Below are positions 43,387 through 52,827 of a stretch of DNA of 64,000 bases, in pieces. Source of the DNA: Flavihumibacter cheonanensis (GTDB taxonomy: Bacteria; Bacteroidota; Bacteroidia; Chitinophagales; Chitinophagaceae); contig NZ_JAKRWF010000005.1 of assembly GCF_022352215.1 (NCBI RefSeq), positions 124,001 through 188,000 on the forward strand. Direction: 5' to 3'. The notes below the pieces were generated by a model. That model did no database searches, was not told the DNA's origin, and was given only the letters and a program-made list of their open reading frames with translations. The position numbers and the translations under genes were made by a program. Position 1 is the first letter of the stretch. Every line of letters starts with the position of its first letter.

Positions 43387-46300
43387 TTAAAGTTTTACTG
43401 TGAGATTAAATCCAAAGGTTCGCTGTGTGGGCATCTGTCCCATTTCAATACCTGGGAGAATCGTTGATCCATTGAGCGCTGCAGTTTCCGGATCGAATAT
43501 GGGAAACTCGGTCCACATCCATAAATCTCTGCCATATAGGGCAAGTGATACCTGTTGAAAACTTGTTTTGCGGATCCAGCTCATCGGAAGATTGTATTCA
43601 ATTCTGGCTTCTCTTAATTTAATATAGGAAGCGTCGAATGAGTTTGATTCCACATTGGCTCTTCTGTAATAATCAGCATAGTATTGATGAGGTAATACTT
43701 TGGTTGTATTGGGAACATATTTACCTTCAGCATCCAATACGACCCCTTCGCCAATAATGAAATTTTCTTCCCTGCCTCTGAGTGTATGTTTAAGTTTTCC
43801 CTGTTCACTCATTTTGTGATGTGTCTGGGAATAAATAATGCCACCATACTGACCATCAAACAGGATACTCATGCGCAAATTTTTATAAGAGAATTCATTC
43901 CGGAATCCTGCTTTCCAATCGGCATAAGCGTTGCCGATATACTGAATCTCCTGCGGTCTTGCTGGCAAACCGGCAGCTGTATAAATGATTTGCCCATCCG
44001 GAGATCGCAAAAATCCAAATCCATAAATATCTCCGGTGGTTCCACCTACCCTGGCCTGAATGGTAGCATTTCCTCCATATCCGATGTCCTGTTTGTCTTC
44101 CATTCCCTCTGTGAGCTCCAATACTCTTTTCTGATTCTTTGCCCATGTAAGGAAACTGTTCCAGCGGAAGTTTTTCGTTTTAACAGGCTCTCCTGTTACT
44201 ACCAATTCAACACCCCGGTTTCGAATTTTTCCACCGTTTAATACAGCTCTGCTGTATCCGGTTGTCGGATCCAATGGAGCTTCCAGGATCTGGTTGCGGG
44301 TGATATTGTTATAATAGGTTAAATCAATTCCAAGCCTTCCTTTAAAAAAGCGAATGTCAAGGCCAGTTTCCACACTGTTGGAAATCTCAGGTTTGAAATT
44401 TACATTGTGCAACGTGGTTGGTACGGACGCTGAACTTGGAAATTCACTGGTGCCATAATATTTTCTTGTCTTGTAAGGATCTGTATCATTACCTACCTGT
44501 GCTGCTGACAATCTGAGTTTGGCAAAAGAAATCACAGCTGGTAATGACATCAATTCTGATAGGATAAAACTGCTGCTTACAGAAGGGTAGAAGAAGGAAT
44601 TGTTTTGTTTCGGTAAGGTGCTGCTCCAGTCATTTCTACCGGTGATGTCGAGAAATATTTTGTTTTGAAAATTAATGGAAGCTAACGCATATAAGCTATT
44701 CAGGTTCTTATTTCGGTCGATAGAATTGGTTACAGGTGTGCCAATTCCGTTCGCTAACATATAAACACCCGGTATCACCAATCCATTCACGTAACTAGTC
44801 AAACTATTGTATCTCCTGCTCATCAGGTTGCCACCGGCTGATGCTGTTAGCTGAAAGTTTTTTCCTAGCTTTTCCTTATAAGTTAGCAGGGCATCCGTAT
44901 TGATTTCATAAAAGTTAATGGCTTGCTCCCTGTAGTAGCCGTTTTTAAAATTGGCTGAACTGAAAGGCCGACGGGTTTGCCGGTCTTCCATACTCATGTC
45001 AATACCAGATCGAACCAGGAATTCAAACTTTTTACTGATGGTGTAGTTAGCGCTAAGGCTTCCGACTACCTGGTTGCTTTTTACGCTATTTGTCATCTCA
45101 TATGCAATCAGAAATGGATTGTCGATAAAGGAGCTAAAAGGATGAATTTGATCAATTTGATTCAGGCCTTTTTTCCAAATCGGCCGGTACCAATTAAGGT
45201 CGACATTCGGGTTTTGAAAAATCATGAAATAGGAGATGGATTGATTGTTATATCCAGTTGCAGGAAGATTATCACTGGTCTTGTTAGTGAAGTTGACTTT
45301 GGAACTGATACGAAGTCTGTCAGATGCTTTAAAGTTTAAACTCACAGCCGCTGTAATTCTTTCAAACCCCGTATTGGGCATGATCCATTCATTTTTGGTA
45401 TGAGTAATGGATGCCCTCGCTGAACCCCGTTCTGATCCTCCTTCAATGGAAAGATTGTTGCTTAACGTATAACCTGTTCTCCAAAAGTCTTTTACATTGT
45501 TTTTATAGGGTCTCCAGAGGGTACGTTCTGCGCCTCTTCCTTCTACCGAAGGATCATATTGGTAATAATATTGCCCTTCAAATCTGGGTCCATACGCACT
45601 ACTGGTACCACTCGTACTGGCGCCATCTTCAGAAGCTCCATATGAATAGTATTTATCTCCATTCGTATTTCTTTGTGTTCCGGTGCCCTGTCCATATTCA
45701 TGCTGAAAATCGGGCCATCTCAGAATATCGTTTACGCTTGTATTGGAGTTAAACGTTACGCCAATCCCTTTTGATTTTTTTGCACCCGATTTTGTTGTGA
45801 TTAATAAAGCGCCATTCGCAGCTCTGCTTCCGTATAAGGCAGTCGCACTGGGTCCTTTTAAAACTGTTATGCTTTCTATATCATCCGGATTGATGTCACT
45901 GATACCATTCCCGAAATCTACCGGTACATCGTTACCAGAACCCGCCTGGTAAGCATTGGATACTCCGGATGAAGTGAGGTTGCTGTTCATTGGCACACCA
46001 TCCAAAACGATCAGCGCATTGTTGCCTTCCGGATTTAACGATGCATCCCCTCTCAATGAAATACGTACTGAATTCAATGGCCCTGATCCTGGTGAAACCA
46101 TTGTCAGGCCAGCCACTTTACCGGAAAGTGCATTGGCGAAATTGTTGGATCGGGCATCGTTTATTTCCTGACTGCTAACCGTTTGGGCTGCATATCCAAT
46201 TGCTTTTTCTTCTTTTTTTATTCCCAATGCTGTTACTACCACTTCATTTAAGGAACCTGTTGAATCTCTTAACTGCAGATAGATCGATTCCGTTTTTCCA

Positions 46301-46626
46301 GCCTGCATATTGGTGCGGGTTAGCTGCTGAGTAGCATATCCCACATGTGAAATCGTAATTTGCAGTTGTCCCGCCAGTTGTGCATCAGACAAACTGAATA
46401 TTCCTCTGTTGTCTGTACTAATGGTTTTGGTAAAACTGGTTTGCTGGTTTTCAATTTTGACAGTTACGCCTTGTAATGGATCTCCTTTTTCGTTTTCAAT
46501 TAATCCTTTGAGGGTAGGAGCCAATGCTTGTGCTTTTAGTTCACCCTGAGCTGACTGAATGAGGATAAGCAGTAGGGTAAGACTATACACAATAAGTCCC
46601 CTCATCACTTTGTAGCAATGTTTCAT
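43387..46626 (-). CDS. susC: SusC/RagA-family TonB-linked outer-membrane receptor
   Basis: Protein of 1079 residues. Signal peptide (to about 32), carboxypeptidase-regulatory-like domain (LKGLIENEKGDPLQGVTVKI, about 38-120), the SusC linker NEVVVTALGIKKEEKAIGYA, plug domain with ANALSGKVAGL and GSRAANGALLITTK, then a 22-strand barrel with ANYTISKKFEFL and GIDLTYYNN segments, and a final FGFNLTVKL strand. It takes up the substrate captured by SusD using TonB energy. An N-terminal extension for FecR-type signalling (STN domain) is not evident. It starts 22 nt after fecR. Confidence 0.95.
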   Translation of the reverse strand: MKHCYKVMRGLIVYSLTLLLILIQSAQGELKAQALAPTLKGLIENEKGDPLQGVTVKIENQQTSFTKTISTDNRGIFSLSDAQLAGQLQITISHVGYATQQLTRTNMQAGKTESIYLQLRDSTGSLNEVVVTALGIKKEEKAIGYAAQTVSSQEINDARSNNFANALSGKVAGLTMVSPGSGPLNSVRISLRGDASLNPEGNNALIVLDGVPMNSNLTSSGVSNAYQAGSGNDVPVDFGNGISDINPDDIESITVLKGPSATALYGSRAANGALLITTKSGAKKSKGIGVTFNSNTSVNDILRWPDFQHEYGQGTGTQRNTNGDKYYSYGASEDGASTSGTSSAYGPRFEGQYYYQYDPSVEGRGAERTLWRPYKNNVKDFWRTGYTLSNNLSIEGGSERGSARASITHTKNEWIMPNTGFERITAAVSLNFKASDRLRISSKVNFTNKTSDNLPATGYNNQSISYFMIFQNPNVDLNWYRPIWKKGLNQIDQIHPFSSFIDNPFLIAYEMTNSVKSNQVVGSLSANYTISKKFEFLVRSGIDMSMEDRQTRRPFSSANFKNGYYREQAINFYEINTDALLTYKEKLGKNFQLTASAGGNLMSRRYNSLTSYVNGLVIPGVYMLANGIGTPVTNSIDRNKNLNSLYALASINFQNKIFLDITGRNDWSSTLPKQNNSFFYPSVSSSFILSELMSLPAVISFAKLRLSAAQVGNDTDPYKTRKYYGTSEFPSSASVPTTLHNVNFKPEISNSVETGLDIRFFKGRLGIDLTYYNNITRNQILEAPLDPTTGYSRAVLNGGKIRNRGVELVVTGEPVKTKNFRWNSFLTWAKNQKRVLELTEGMEDKQDIGYGGNATIQARVGGTTGDIYGFGFLRSPDGQIIYTAAGLPARPQEIQYIGNAYADWKAGFRNEFSYKNLRMSILFDGQYGGIIYSQTHHKMSEQGKLKHTLRGREENFIIGEGVVLDAEGKYVPNTTKVLPHQYYADYYRRANVESNSFDASYIKLREARIEYNLPMSWIRKTSFQQVSLALYGRDLWMWTEFPIFDPETAALNGSTILPGIEMGQMPTQRTFGFNLTVKL

Positions 46627-46648
46627 GTTTACTGAATATTTAGATGTT

Positions 46649-47686
46649 TTACTTTTTTTGTACTTCCAGGCCGTTGTTGCTGACTTTGATTTGAAGCGAA
46701 TACAATAATTCCAGGCGCCTTATGATATCCTTTAGCTGGTCTTTCTCATGTATTTTTCCCGAAAAATAAAAATCACTTAATTCGTCGGAATCGTACTGGA
46801 TGGTAATTCCATATCCGGCTTCCAATTCCCGTAATACTCTTGGCAAGGAGGATTGATTAAATACTTTGCTGAAGCCTGATCTGTTTATTAAATCCGGTTT
46901 CGCAGGTGGAGCTGCTTTTATAGCAGGTATCGACCTTTTTTTAGCAACGTATAATTCAGAATTACCAGTTGATTTACTGATTTGTAAACTATCACCTGGT
47001 TTCATATATACAGGGCGTTGATTAGTGCCGTTTCTTACATATTCCACCTGTACTTTTCCGGTATGTAATTTTATAAATGTAGACTGCTGGTTGCGGGTGT
47101 CAATGGTAAAACTGGTCCCAAGCGCTGTTGTTGAAATGAAACCAGTTTGAACACGAAAAGCAAGTGGAAGACCCTTTTGCACGGAGAAAAAAGCCTTGCC
47201 AACCAAACTGATCTGCCGATCTTTTATTCCGAATGTGTTCTGGTATTCAATTGTGGATCCCGTTATTAATTTAATTGTAGAACAATCAGATAAATGAATG
47301 ATCATTGTGTCACTACCGGTATTGGATATACGGGTTTTACTGGTGCCTGCAATTACTGTTTGCCCTGAGGAGTTAGCAGGTTTGTTCAGGTATATACCCA
47401 AACTGCTTACTGATACAATTAGTATGGCTGCAACAGCCCACCTGAATATGTTTTTTGTACGTTGCGCGTGTTTTACTTTTAACTCCGCTGACTGAATAGC
47501 ATGCTGTACACCGATCCATACACTTGCCTCAAGTGTTTTTATCTTTTCTTCGGGCAATTCCCCCTGTAAGGAATTTTTTTTGTCCGTAACCTGCTGAAAC
47601 CATGTTTCCAACTCAATGGACTCCGGCTCTGTCAGACGATCAGATTGAAATTTTTCCAATAAATACAATAACCTGCTTCGCAGCAT
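46649..47686 (-). CDS. fecR: FecR-family anti-sigma factor
   Basis: Protein of 345 residues from the ATG at 47686; an upstream in-frame codon at 47716 is TTG. The N-terminal cytoplasmic part (about 1-80) includes LTEPESIELETWF, then a single membrane segment near 83-101 (WAVAAILIVSVSSLGIYLN). The periplasmic FecR domain follows: SDTMIIHLSDCSTIKLITGSTI, AFFSVQKGLPLAFRVQTG and TTALGTSFTIDTRNQ. The C-terminal DUF4974 region has VLRELEAGYGITIQYD. It holds the ECF sigma factor inactive until the receptor is loaded. It leads the susC operon and is divergent from the sigma gene. Confidence 0.94.
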   Translation of the reverse strand: MLRSRLLYLLEKFQSDRLTEPESIELETWFQQVTDKKNSLQGELPEEKIKTLEASVWIGVQHAIQSAELKVKHAQRTKNIFRWAVAAILIVSVSSLGIYLNKPANSSGQTVIAGTSKTRISNTGSDTMIIHLSDCSTIKLITGSTIEYQNTFGIKDRQISLVGKAFFSVQKGLPLAFRVQTGFISTTALGTSFTIDTRNQQSTFIKLHTGKVQVEYVRNGTNQRPVYMKPGDSLQISKSTGNSELYVAKKRSIPAIKAAPPAKPDLINRSGFSKVFNQSSLPRVLRELEAGYGITIQYDSDELSDFYFSGKIHEKDQLKDIIRRLELLYSLQIKVSNNGLEVQKK

Positions 47687-47717
47687 TAGGGGGCTTTTGC
47701 ATGAATATGCCGCCAAT

Positions 47718-47748
47718 CAAAAAATACCCCCATCTGTTTTTTCACAAA
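47718..47748 (-). promoter_or_regulatory. Candidate promoter of the fecR-susC operon
   Basis: The minus strand has TTTG (47748-47745), an 18-nt spacer and TATTTTTTG (47726-47718), which is TAnnTTTG with one extra base. It lies 32 nt before the fecR ATG. The operon may instead be read by the ECF sigma, so the relevant promoter is uncertain. Confidence 0.4.
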
Positions 47749-47788
47749 TCAACTGAATTCATATTTAGTTAATACGGACCGCCTAGTT

Positions 47789-48379
47789 TTGTTCAAAACG
47801 AAGATCATCTCTTACCCTGTAGGACATATTAAAGATCATTTGTGGTCGCGTATCAAAGCGAACGATCCTGCTGCTTTTGAACAATTCTACCAGCGCAGCT
47901 TTCAACAGTTGAGCAATTACTGTTTCAAACTCGTACATGATGAAGAAATTGTAAAGGATGTTTTGCAGGATATTTATACTGCATTATATCTTAGAAGAGG
48001 TGAATTGCCAGATGATTTAAATGTTATGGGATACCTGACAAATGCCATCAAGTTTAAAGCTGCCCATATTATCAGGCATCAATTGGTGAAAAATGTTTAT
48101 TCCGAACATCTTGCCAGCTCCTCTCTTCAGGCTTCAGAAAATACTGAAAAGCTGGTTGAGTTTAATGAATTAAACAACCGATTGGGGAAGTCGCTGGCAG
48201 ATCTTCCAGAGAAGTGCCGGACAGCATTTATTCTTAACAAACTGGAACAATACCCTTACAAAGAGGTTTCCCAAAAAATGGGAATTTCGGTAAAGACAGT
48301 AGAAAAACATATCAGTCGGGCCCTCAAACAATTAAGGGCCGAACTTAGTGACGCACGTTCTATTTTTCCTTTTTGGTAG
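47789..48379 (+). CDS. ECF sigma-70 factor of the FecR/SusC locus
   Basis: Protein of up to 196 residues. Region 2 (about 25-95): FEQFYQRSFQQLSNYCFKL, DVLQDIYTALYLRR. Region 4 (about 135-185): LPEKCRTAFILNKLEQYPYKEVSQKMG, VKTVEKHISRALKQL, a typical SigV/FecI-type helix-turn-helix. No ATG lies in frame before region 2; the chosen start is TTG at 47789, and a TTG at 47840 or a non-standard codon between them is possible. A -7-like box (TAGTTTTG, 47784-47791) overlaps that TTG, favouring a start further in. Divergent from fecR; overlaps the convergent DUF1080 gene by 20 nt. Confidence 0.88.
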   Translation: MFKTKIISYPVGHIKDHLWSRIKANDPAAFEQFYQRSFQQLSNYCFKLVHDEEIVKDVLQDIYTALYLRRGELPDDLNVMGYLTNAIKFKAAHIIRHQLVKNVYSEHLASSSLQASENTEKLVEFNELNNRLGKSLADLPEKCRTAFILNKLEQYPYKEVSQKMGISVKTVEKHISRALKQLRAELSDARSIFPFW

Positions 48380-49202
48380 CAGGGATATTTTGTAATGCCG
48401 CTTGCAGTTTTGCCGCATTATCTTTGAATGCACTCAAATCCACTATCTCCACTTTTCTGTACTCAATCGGATGGCTTTCTGATTGCAGGGAGATATAACC
48501 CTCACCAATCAGTCCTCCATCTTGTAGCCCCATGCCTTTCACCCATGGATCACGACCATCGTATTGAGGACGTGTATAGGTCAATACGGTATCTCCCTGA
48601 ATAATATGTTTAATGATGGAATCACCCAATACCAGCATTTCTGCACGTACCCACTGGTCGCCATGATAGGTTTTGGAAGTGGAATTAACACAATGCGGAG
48701 TAAATAATTTGTCATTCAAGAAAACATTCGTACCCGGTGTACACAGATTGCCGGTAGTTCTGGGGTCTTTGCCATTTCCTCCCAGGAATTGCGCTTCCAG
48801 GGATATCGGAAAATCCTGTTCTTTTTTCATGGTTTCCGGGGCCTGGCAATGTAACATAGCGCCACTGTTCCTTATCGCCCAACCCGGCCCTTCCTTCACC
48901 TGCTCACCTACAAAACGATACTCCACCCCCAGCAGGTAATGACTGTATTTGTTCTTATGAAAAATATGACCATACTTTTCTTTGAATCCATCATATTGAT
49001 CATAGGAAACCTTCAATACACCATTCTCTACCCGAAAGGTATTCCCGAAATTATCATGGAGGTCATGGTCCTTTATTTTCACTTTCCAGTCGCTCAGGTC
49101 TTTGCCATTAAACAACTGTACCCACTGCAAAGAGGCTTTCTGGTTACTGCTGCCACAGGAAAGAACAACGCAAATACAAAGGGTCGAAAGAAACTTTTTC
49201 AT
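48360..49202 (-). CDS. DUF1080 (3-keto-disaccharide hydrolase-like) lipoprotein
   Basis: Protein of 280 residues from the ATG at 49202. Lipoprotein signal MKKFLSTLCICVVLSCGSS (Cys near 16). The concanavalin-like DUF1080 domain fills the rest: WVQLFNGKDLSDWKVKI, FRVENGVLKVSYD, LGVEYRFVGEQVKEGPGWAIRNSGAML, and a final GLIGEGYISLQSESHPIEYRKVEI strand, which is the family signature. Some DUF1080 members hydrolyse 3-keto-glycosides or bind glycans. It may serve the neighbouring SusCD locus, although it is transcribed convergently to the sigma gene and has its own unit. Confidence 0.92.
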   Translation of the reverse strand: MKKFLSTLCICVVLSCGSSNQKASLQWVQLFNGKDLSDWKVKIKDHDLHDNFGNTFRVENGVLKVSYDQYDGFKEKYGHIFHKNKYSHYLLGVEYRFVGEQVKEGPGWAIRNSGAMLHCQAPETMKKEQDFPISLEAQFLGGNGKDPRTTGNLCTPGTNVFLNDKLFTPHCVNSTSKTYHGDQWVRAEMLVLGDSIIKHIIQGDTVLTYTRPQYDGRDPWVKGMGLQDGGLIGEGYISLQSESHPIEYRKVEIVDLSAFKDNAAKLQAALQNIPATKKEK

Positions 49203-49242
49203 GCCGGTTGGTTTTGTCAGATTCAGTCCTAAGTTAAAAAAG

Positions 49243-49268
49243 AAAAGGTGCCCGCAGGACACCTTTTT
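49243..49268 (-). terminator. Intrinsic terminator after secA
   Basis: On the minus strand AAAAAGGTGTCC pairs with GGGCACCTTTT (one mismatch) around a TGC loop and is followed by CTTTTTT. It begins about 20 nt after the secA stop. Confidence 0.78.
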
Positions 49269-49289
49269 ATAATTTGCTCAATCGTTTGA

Positions 49290-52200
49290 TTACGCTCCGT
49301 GACAGTTTTTATACTTCTTGCCGCTTCCACAAGGACAAGGATCATTGCGTCCTACCTTGGGTCCAACCCGGATGGGTTCGCGTACGGTTGGAGTTCCGCT
49401 TGGGTCATAATAATCATTCTGATTGGCTGCATAATCATCACCCCTTGCATCAACATCTTCCTTGTTGGATTGCAGTTTGCTCATATCGGTCTTTTCTTCG
49501 CGACCTTCTTTGATGATTTCTGCAGGTTGCTGTTGTTCCATCGGAATTCCGCAATGGGCCAGGAAAGAAACGATTTCACGATTCACTTCACCATCCATCT
49601 TGCGGAAAAGATCAAAGGCTTCCATTTTATAAATCACCAACGGATCTTTCTGCTCCAGATAAGCAGTCTGTACACTTTGCTTCAGATCATCCATAGCACG
49701 AAGATGCTCTTTCCAGGAGTCATCAATGAGTGCCAGCGTGATGGTTCTTTCCAATGCATTGGTTAATTCCCGGCCGTTGGTATCAAGTGTCTTCTGCATA
49801 TTACTTAACACGTTGATGCCTTTACGTCCATCCGTAAACGGTACTACCACATTTTCAATATGACTTCCCTGTGTGCTGCGGATATTCTGGAATACCGGCA
49901 CTGCCTGCTGACCAATAGCCTGCATTTTCTGCTGGTATCTTGCGGTTGCTTCCTGGTACAAACGATCTGCCAGTTGCTGTGCATTGCCAGATTTGAATTC
50001 CGCTGCTGTAATCTGTGTGTCTAGCCCAAAATTCATAATAGCACCCAGTTTGAATCCTTCAAAGTCATCCTGCTCTTTGAAAGAAGTTACCAGGCCTTCT
50101 GCCACTCCATAAAATGCATTGTCCAGATCAAGTGCCAGGCGCTCTCCAAACAGGGCGTGATTACGTTTCTTATAAACAACATTCCGCTGCTTGTTCATGA
50201 CGTCATCATATTCAAGCAAACGCTTACGGATACCAAAGTTGTTTTCCTCCACTTTCTTCTGCGCTCTTTCAATGCTCCTGGTTATCATGCTGTGCTGGAT
50301 CACTTCCCCTTCTTTGTATCCCATCCGGTCCATAAGGGAAGCAATTCGGTCGGATCCAAACATACGCATCAGGTCATCTTCCATGGATACATAGAACTGA
50401 GAAGTACCTGGGTCTCCCTGGCGACCTGCACGTCCGCGTAACTGGCGGTCTACCCGGCGACTTTCATGTCTCTCTGTACCAATAATTGCTAATCCGCCTG
50501 CTTCTTTTACACCTGGTCCCAGTTTGATATCTGTACCACGTCCCGCCATGTTGGTGGCAATAGTTACCGCGCCTGCCAAACCAGCTTCGGCTACCACCTG
50601 GGCTTCCCTTGCGTGCTGCTTTGCGTTCAATACGTTGTGAGGAATCTTTTTACCCTGCAACATCCGGCTTAACAATTCACTTACTTCAACTGAAGTGGTA
50701 CCTACCAGTACGGGTCTGCCGGCATTGCGGAGCTGCTCAATTTCTTCAATTACTGCAGTGAATTTTTCTTTTCTTGTTTTGTACACCAGGTCCTGCTGAT
50801 CCTTTCTTGAAATAGGCAGGTTGGTGGGAATAGTTACTACATCCAGTTTATAGATATCCCACAATTCAGCTGCCTCTGTTTCAGCCGTACCCGTCATACC
50901 CGCCAGCTTGTGGTACATCCTGAAATAGTTCTGTAACGTAATGGTAGCATAGGTTTGTGTCGCTGCTTCAATCTTCACATTTTCCTTCGCTTCAATCGCC
51001 TGGTGTAAGCCATCTGAATAACGACGACCTTCCATGATACGACCTGTCTGCTCATCCACAATCTTTACCTGTCCTTCAATTACCACATACTCTACATCCT
51101 TGTCAAATAGAGTGTAAGCTTTCAGTAATTGCTGGATGGTATGAATGCGATCCGCTTTGAGTGTGTATTCGTTTAACAGTGCTTCTTTTTGCTGCAGTTT
51201 ATCTTCTGCACTGGCAGTTGCGTCTGCTTCAATTTCTCCAAGTTTGGAGCTGATGTCTGGCAGCACAAAGAAATCAGGATCTTCCCCGGAACGGGTAATC
51301 ATCTGAATACCTTTTTCAGTCAGATCAACGGAGTTGTTTTTTTCATCAATATAGAAATACAATTCGGCATCTACCTTTGGCATCTCTTTCGACTGATCTG
51401 CCAGGTAATAGTTTTCCGATTTCTGTAATTTTACTTTTACACCGGGCTCACTCAGGAATTTGATAAGAGCACTGGTCTTTGGTAAACCACGATAGGCGCG
51501 CATCAGAGCAAGACCGCCATCTTTCGGGTCATCGTTTCCTTCTGCAATCTTTTTTCTGGCTTCAATCAGGAATTTATTCACCACCTGCTTCTGTGCTTCT
51601 ACCAATTGCAGAACACGTGGTTTTAAAATATGGTATTGCTGGTCTTCACCGCGGGGTACAGGTCCGGAGATAATCAAAGGCGTCCGCGCATCGTCAATCA
51701 ATACGGAGTCCACCTCATCCACCATGGCAAAATGGTGTTTACGTTGTACCATTTCATCCGGGCTGTGCACCATATTATCACGCAGGTAATCAAAGCCAAA
51801 TTCATTGTTGGTGCCATAGGTTATATCCGCCATATAGGCTCTTCTGCGCTCTTCACTGTTGGGCTGGTGCTTGTCGATGCAATCCACAGTCAATCCAAGC
51901 CATTCGAATATGGGGCCATTCCATTCAGAGTCGCGGCGCGCCAGGTAATCATTCACCGTTACAATATGAACTCCTTCGCCCGCCAGTGCATTCAGATAGG
52001 CGGGCAGGGTAGATACCAGGGTTTTACCTTCACCGGTTGCCATCTCCGCAATTTTTCCGGAATGCAGCACAAATCCACCAATCAACTGCACATCGTAATG
52101 CACCATGTTCCAGGTTACGGTATTGCCGCCTGCTGTCCAGCTATTGCTGAAATGGGATTGATCGCCTTCGATTTTTATGTGTTCTTTTTTAACTGCCAGT

Positions 52201-52616
52201 TGCCTGTCCAGGTCAGTGGCACTGGAGATCATAACCGGATTTTCCTTGAAGCGGCGGCTGGTTTCTTTTACTACAGCAAATGCCTCCGGAGCGATCTCTT
52301 TCAGCACTTCTTCAAGCTGCTCGTTTTTCTTCTTCTTGAGTTTGTCCACCTCCTGGTAAATTGCGTCCTTACCGGAGAAATCACTGAAGGGGAGAGCTTC
52401 CGCCTGGGCGTTCAGTTGTGCAATTTCTTGGTTTATGGAGCTTACATGTTGTTGGATCCGATCCTTGAATTCCCTGGTCTTGGCTCTTAACTGATCGTTG
52501 CTAAGTGATTGATAAGCAGCAAAATATTCATTCGCCTTAGCCACTAATGGCTGGATGCTTTTAACGTCTTTCTCCGATTTGCTTCCGCCAAATAGTTTCT
52601 GAATAAAACCTAACAT
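49290..52616 (-). CDS. secA: SecA, preprotein translocase ATPase
   Basis: Protein of 1108 residues, longer than the approximately 900 of E. coli because of insertions common in Bacteroidota. Motor of the Sec pathway at the inner membrane. Visible: Walker A MATGEGKT (192-199), TVNDYLARRDSEW, DEVDSVLIDDARTPLI, NMAGRGTDIKLG, GTERHESRRVDRQLRGRAGRQGDPG, and the C-terminal zinc-binding SEC-C motif RNDPCPCGSGKKYKNC, which binds SecB in other bacteria. The ATG at 52616 gives the standard MLGFIQKLFGG start. Divergent from atpG. Confidence 0.98.
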   Translation of the reverse strand: MLGFIQKLFGGSKSEKDVKSIQPLVAKANEYFAAYQSLSNDQLRAKTREFKDRIQQHVSSINQEIAQLNAQAEALPFSDFSGKDAIYQEVDKLKKKKNEQLEEVLKEIAPEAFAVVKETSRRFKENPVMISSATDLDRQLAVKKEHIKIEGDQSHFSNSWTAGGNTVTWNMVHYDVQLIGGFVLHSGKIAEMATGEGKTLVSTLPAYLNALAGEGVHIVTVNDYLARRDSEWNGPIFEWLGLTVDCIDKHQPNSEERRRAYMADITYGTNNEFGFDYLRDNMVHSPDEMVQRKHHFAMVDEVDSVLIDDARTPLIISGPVPRGEDQQYHILKPRVLQLVEAQKQVVNKFLIEARKKIAEGNDDPKDGGLALMRAYRGLPKTSALIKFLSEPGVKVKLQKSENYYLADQSKEMPKVDAELYFYIDEKNNSVDLTEKGIQMITRSGEDPDFFVLPDISSKLGEIEADATASAEDKLQQKEALLNEYTLKADRIHTIQQLLKAYTLFDKDVEYVVIEGQVKIVDEQTGRIMEGRRYSDGLHQAIEAKENVKIEAATQTYATITLQNYFRMYHKLAGMTGTAETEAAELWDIYKLDVVTIPTNLPISRKDQQDLVYKTRKEKFTAVIEEIEQLRNAGRPVLVGTTSVEVSELLSRMLQGKKIPHNVLNAKQHAREAQVVAEAGLAGAVTIATNMAGRGTDIKLGPGVKEAGGLAIIGTERHESRRVDRQLRGRAGRQGDPGTSQFYVSMEDDLMRMFGSDRIASLMDRMGYKEGEVIQHSMITRSIERAQKKVEENNFGIRKRLLEYDDVMNKQRNVVYKKRNHALFGERLALDLDNAFYGVAEGLVTSFKEQDDFEGFKLGAIMNFGLDTQITAAEFKSGNAQQLADRLYQEATARYQQKMQAIGQQAVPVFQNIRSTQGSHIENVVVPFTDGRKGINVLSNMQKTLDTNGRELTNALERTITLALIDDSWKEHLRAMDDLKQSVQTAYLEQKDPLVIYKMEAFDLFRKMDGEVNREIVSFLAHCGIPMEQQQPAEIIKEGREEKTDMSKLQSNKEDVDARGDDYAANQNDYYDPSGTPTVREPIRVGPKVGRNDPCPCGSGKKYKNCHGA

Positions 52617-52713
52617 CGTTTTGGGTATTGTCTTAAAAGATTTCGTTTCTGCGCGTAATTACCTCTGTCAATTTCAGTGCTACACTTCCTGTTTAGTCAA
52701 ATTGTCAGGCTGG

Positions 52714-52721
52714 CAAAGGTA
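52714..52721 (-). promoter_or_regulatory. Candidate -7 box for secA
   Basis: The minus strand reads TACCTTTG, an exact TAnnTTTG match about 98 nt upstream of the secA start. No clear -33 box at 19-21 nt. Confidence 0.4.
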
Positions 52722-52769
52722 CGGCAAGCCAACCGGAATTGGAAGAGCCACATTTTCCATGCGGGATTT

Positions 52770-52799
52770 ATTGAAATTACCTGTTTTCTTTTACCTTTG
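52770..52799 (+). promoter_or_regulatory. Promoter of atpG
   Basis: ATTG (52770-52773, three of four -33 bases), an 18-nt spacer, then TACCTTTG (52792-52799), 28 nt before the atpG ATG. It shows that atpG has its own promoter here and is not read from an upstream atpA. Confidence 0.55.
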
Positions 52800-52827
52800 C
52801 GGCCAAATTGAGGAAAATCACCCTACT

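Noticed and set aside
51630-52490. 286-codon plus-strand open frame opposite secA
   Set aside because: It is antisense to the conserved SecA ATPase core; no family resemblance was seen in the translation.
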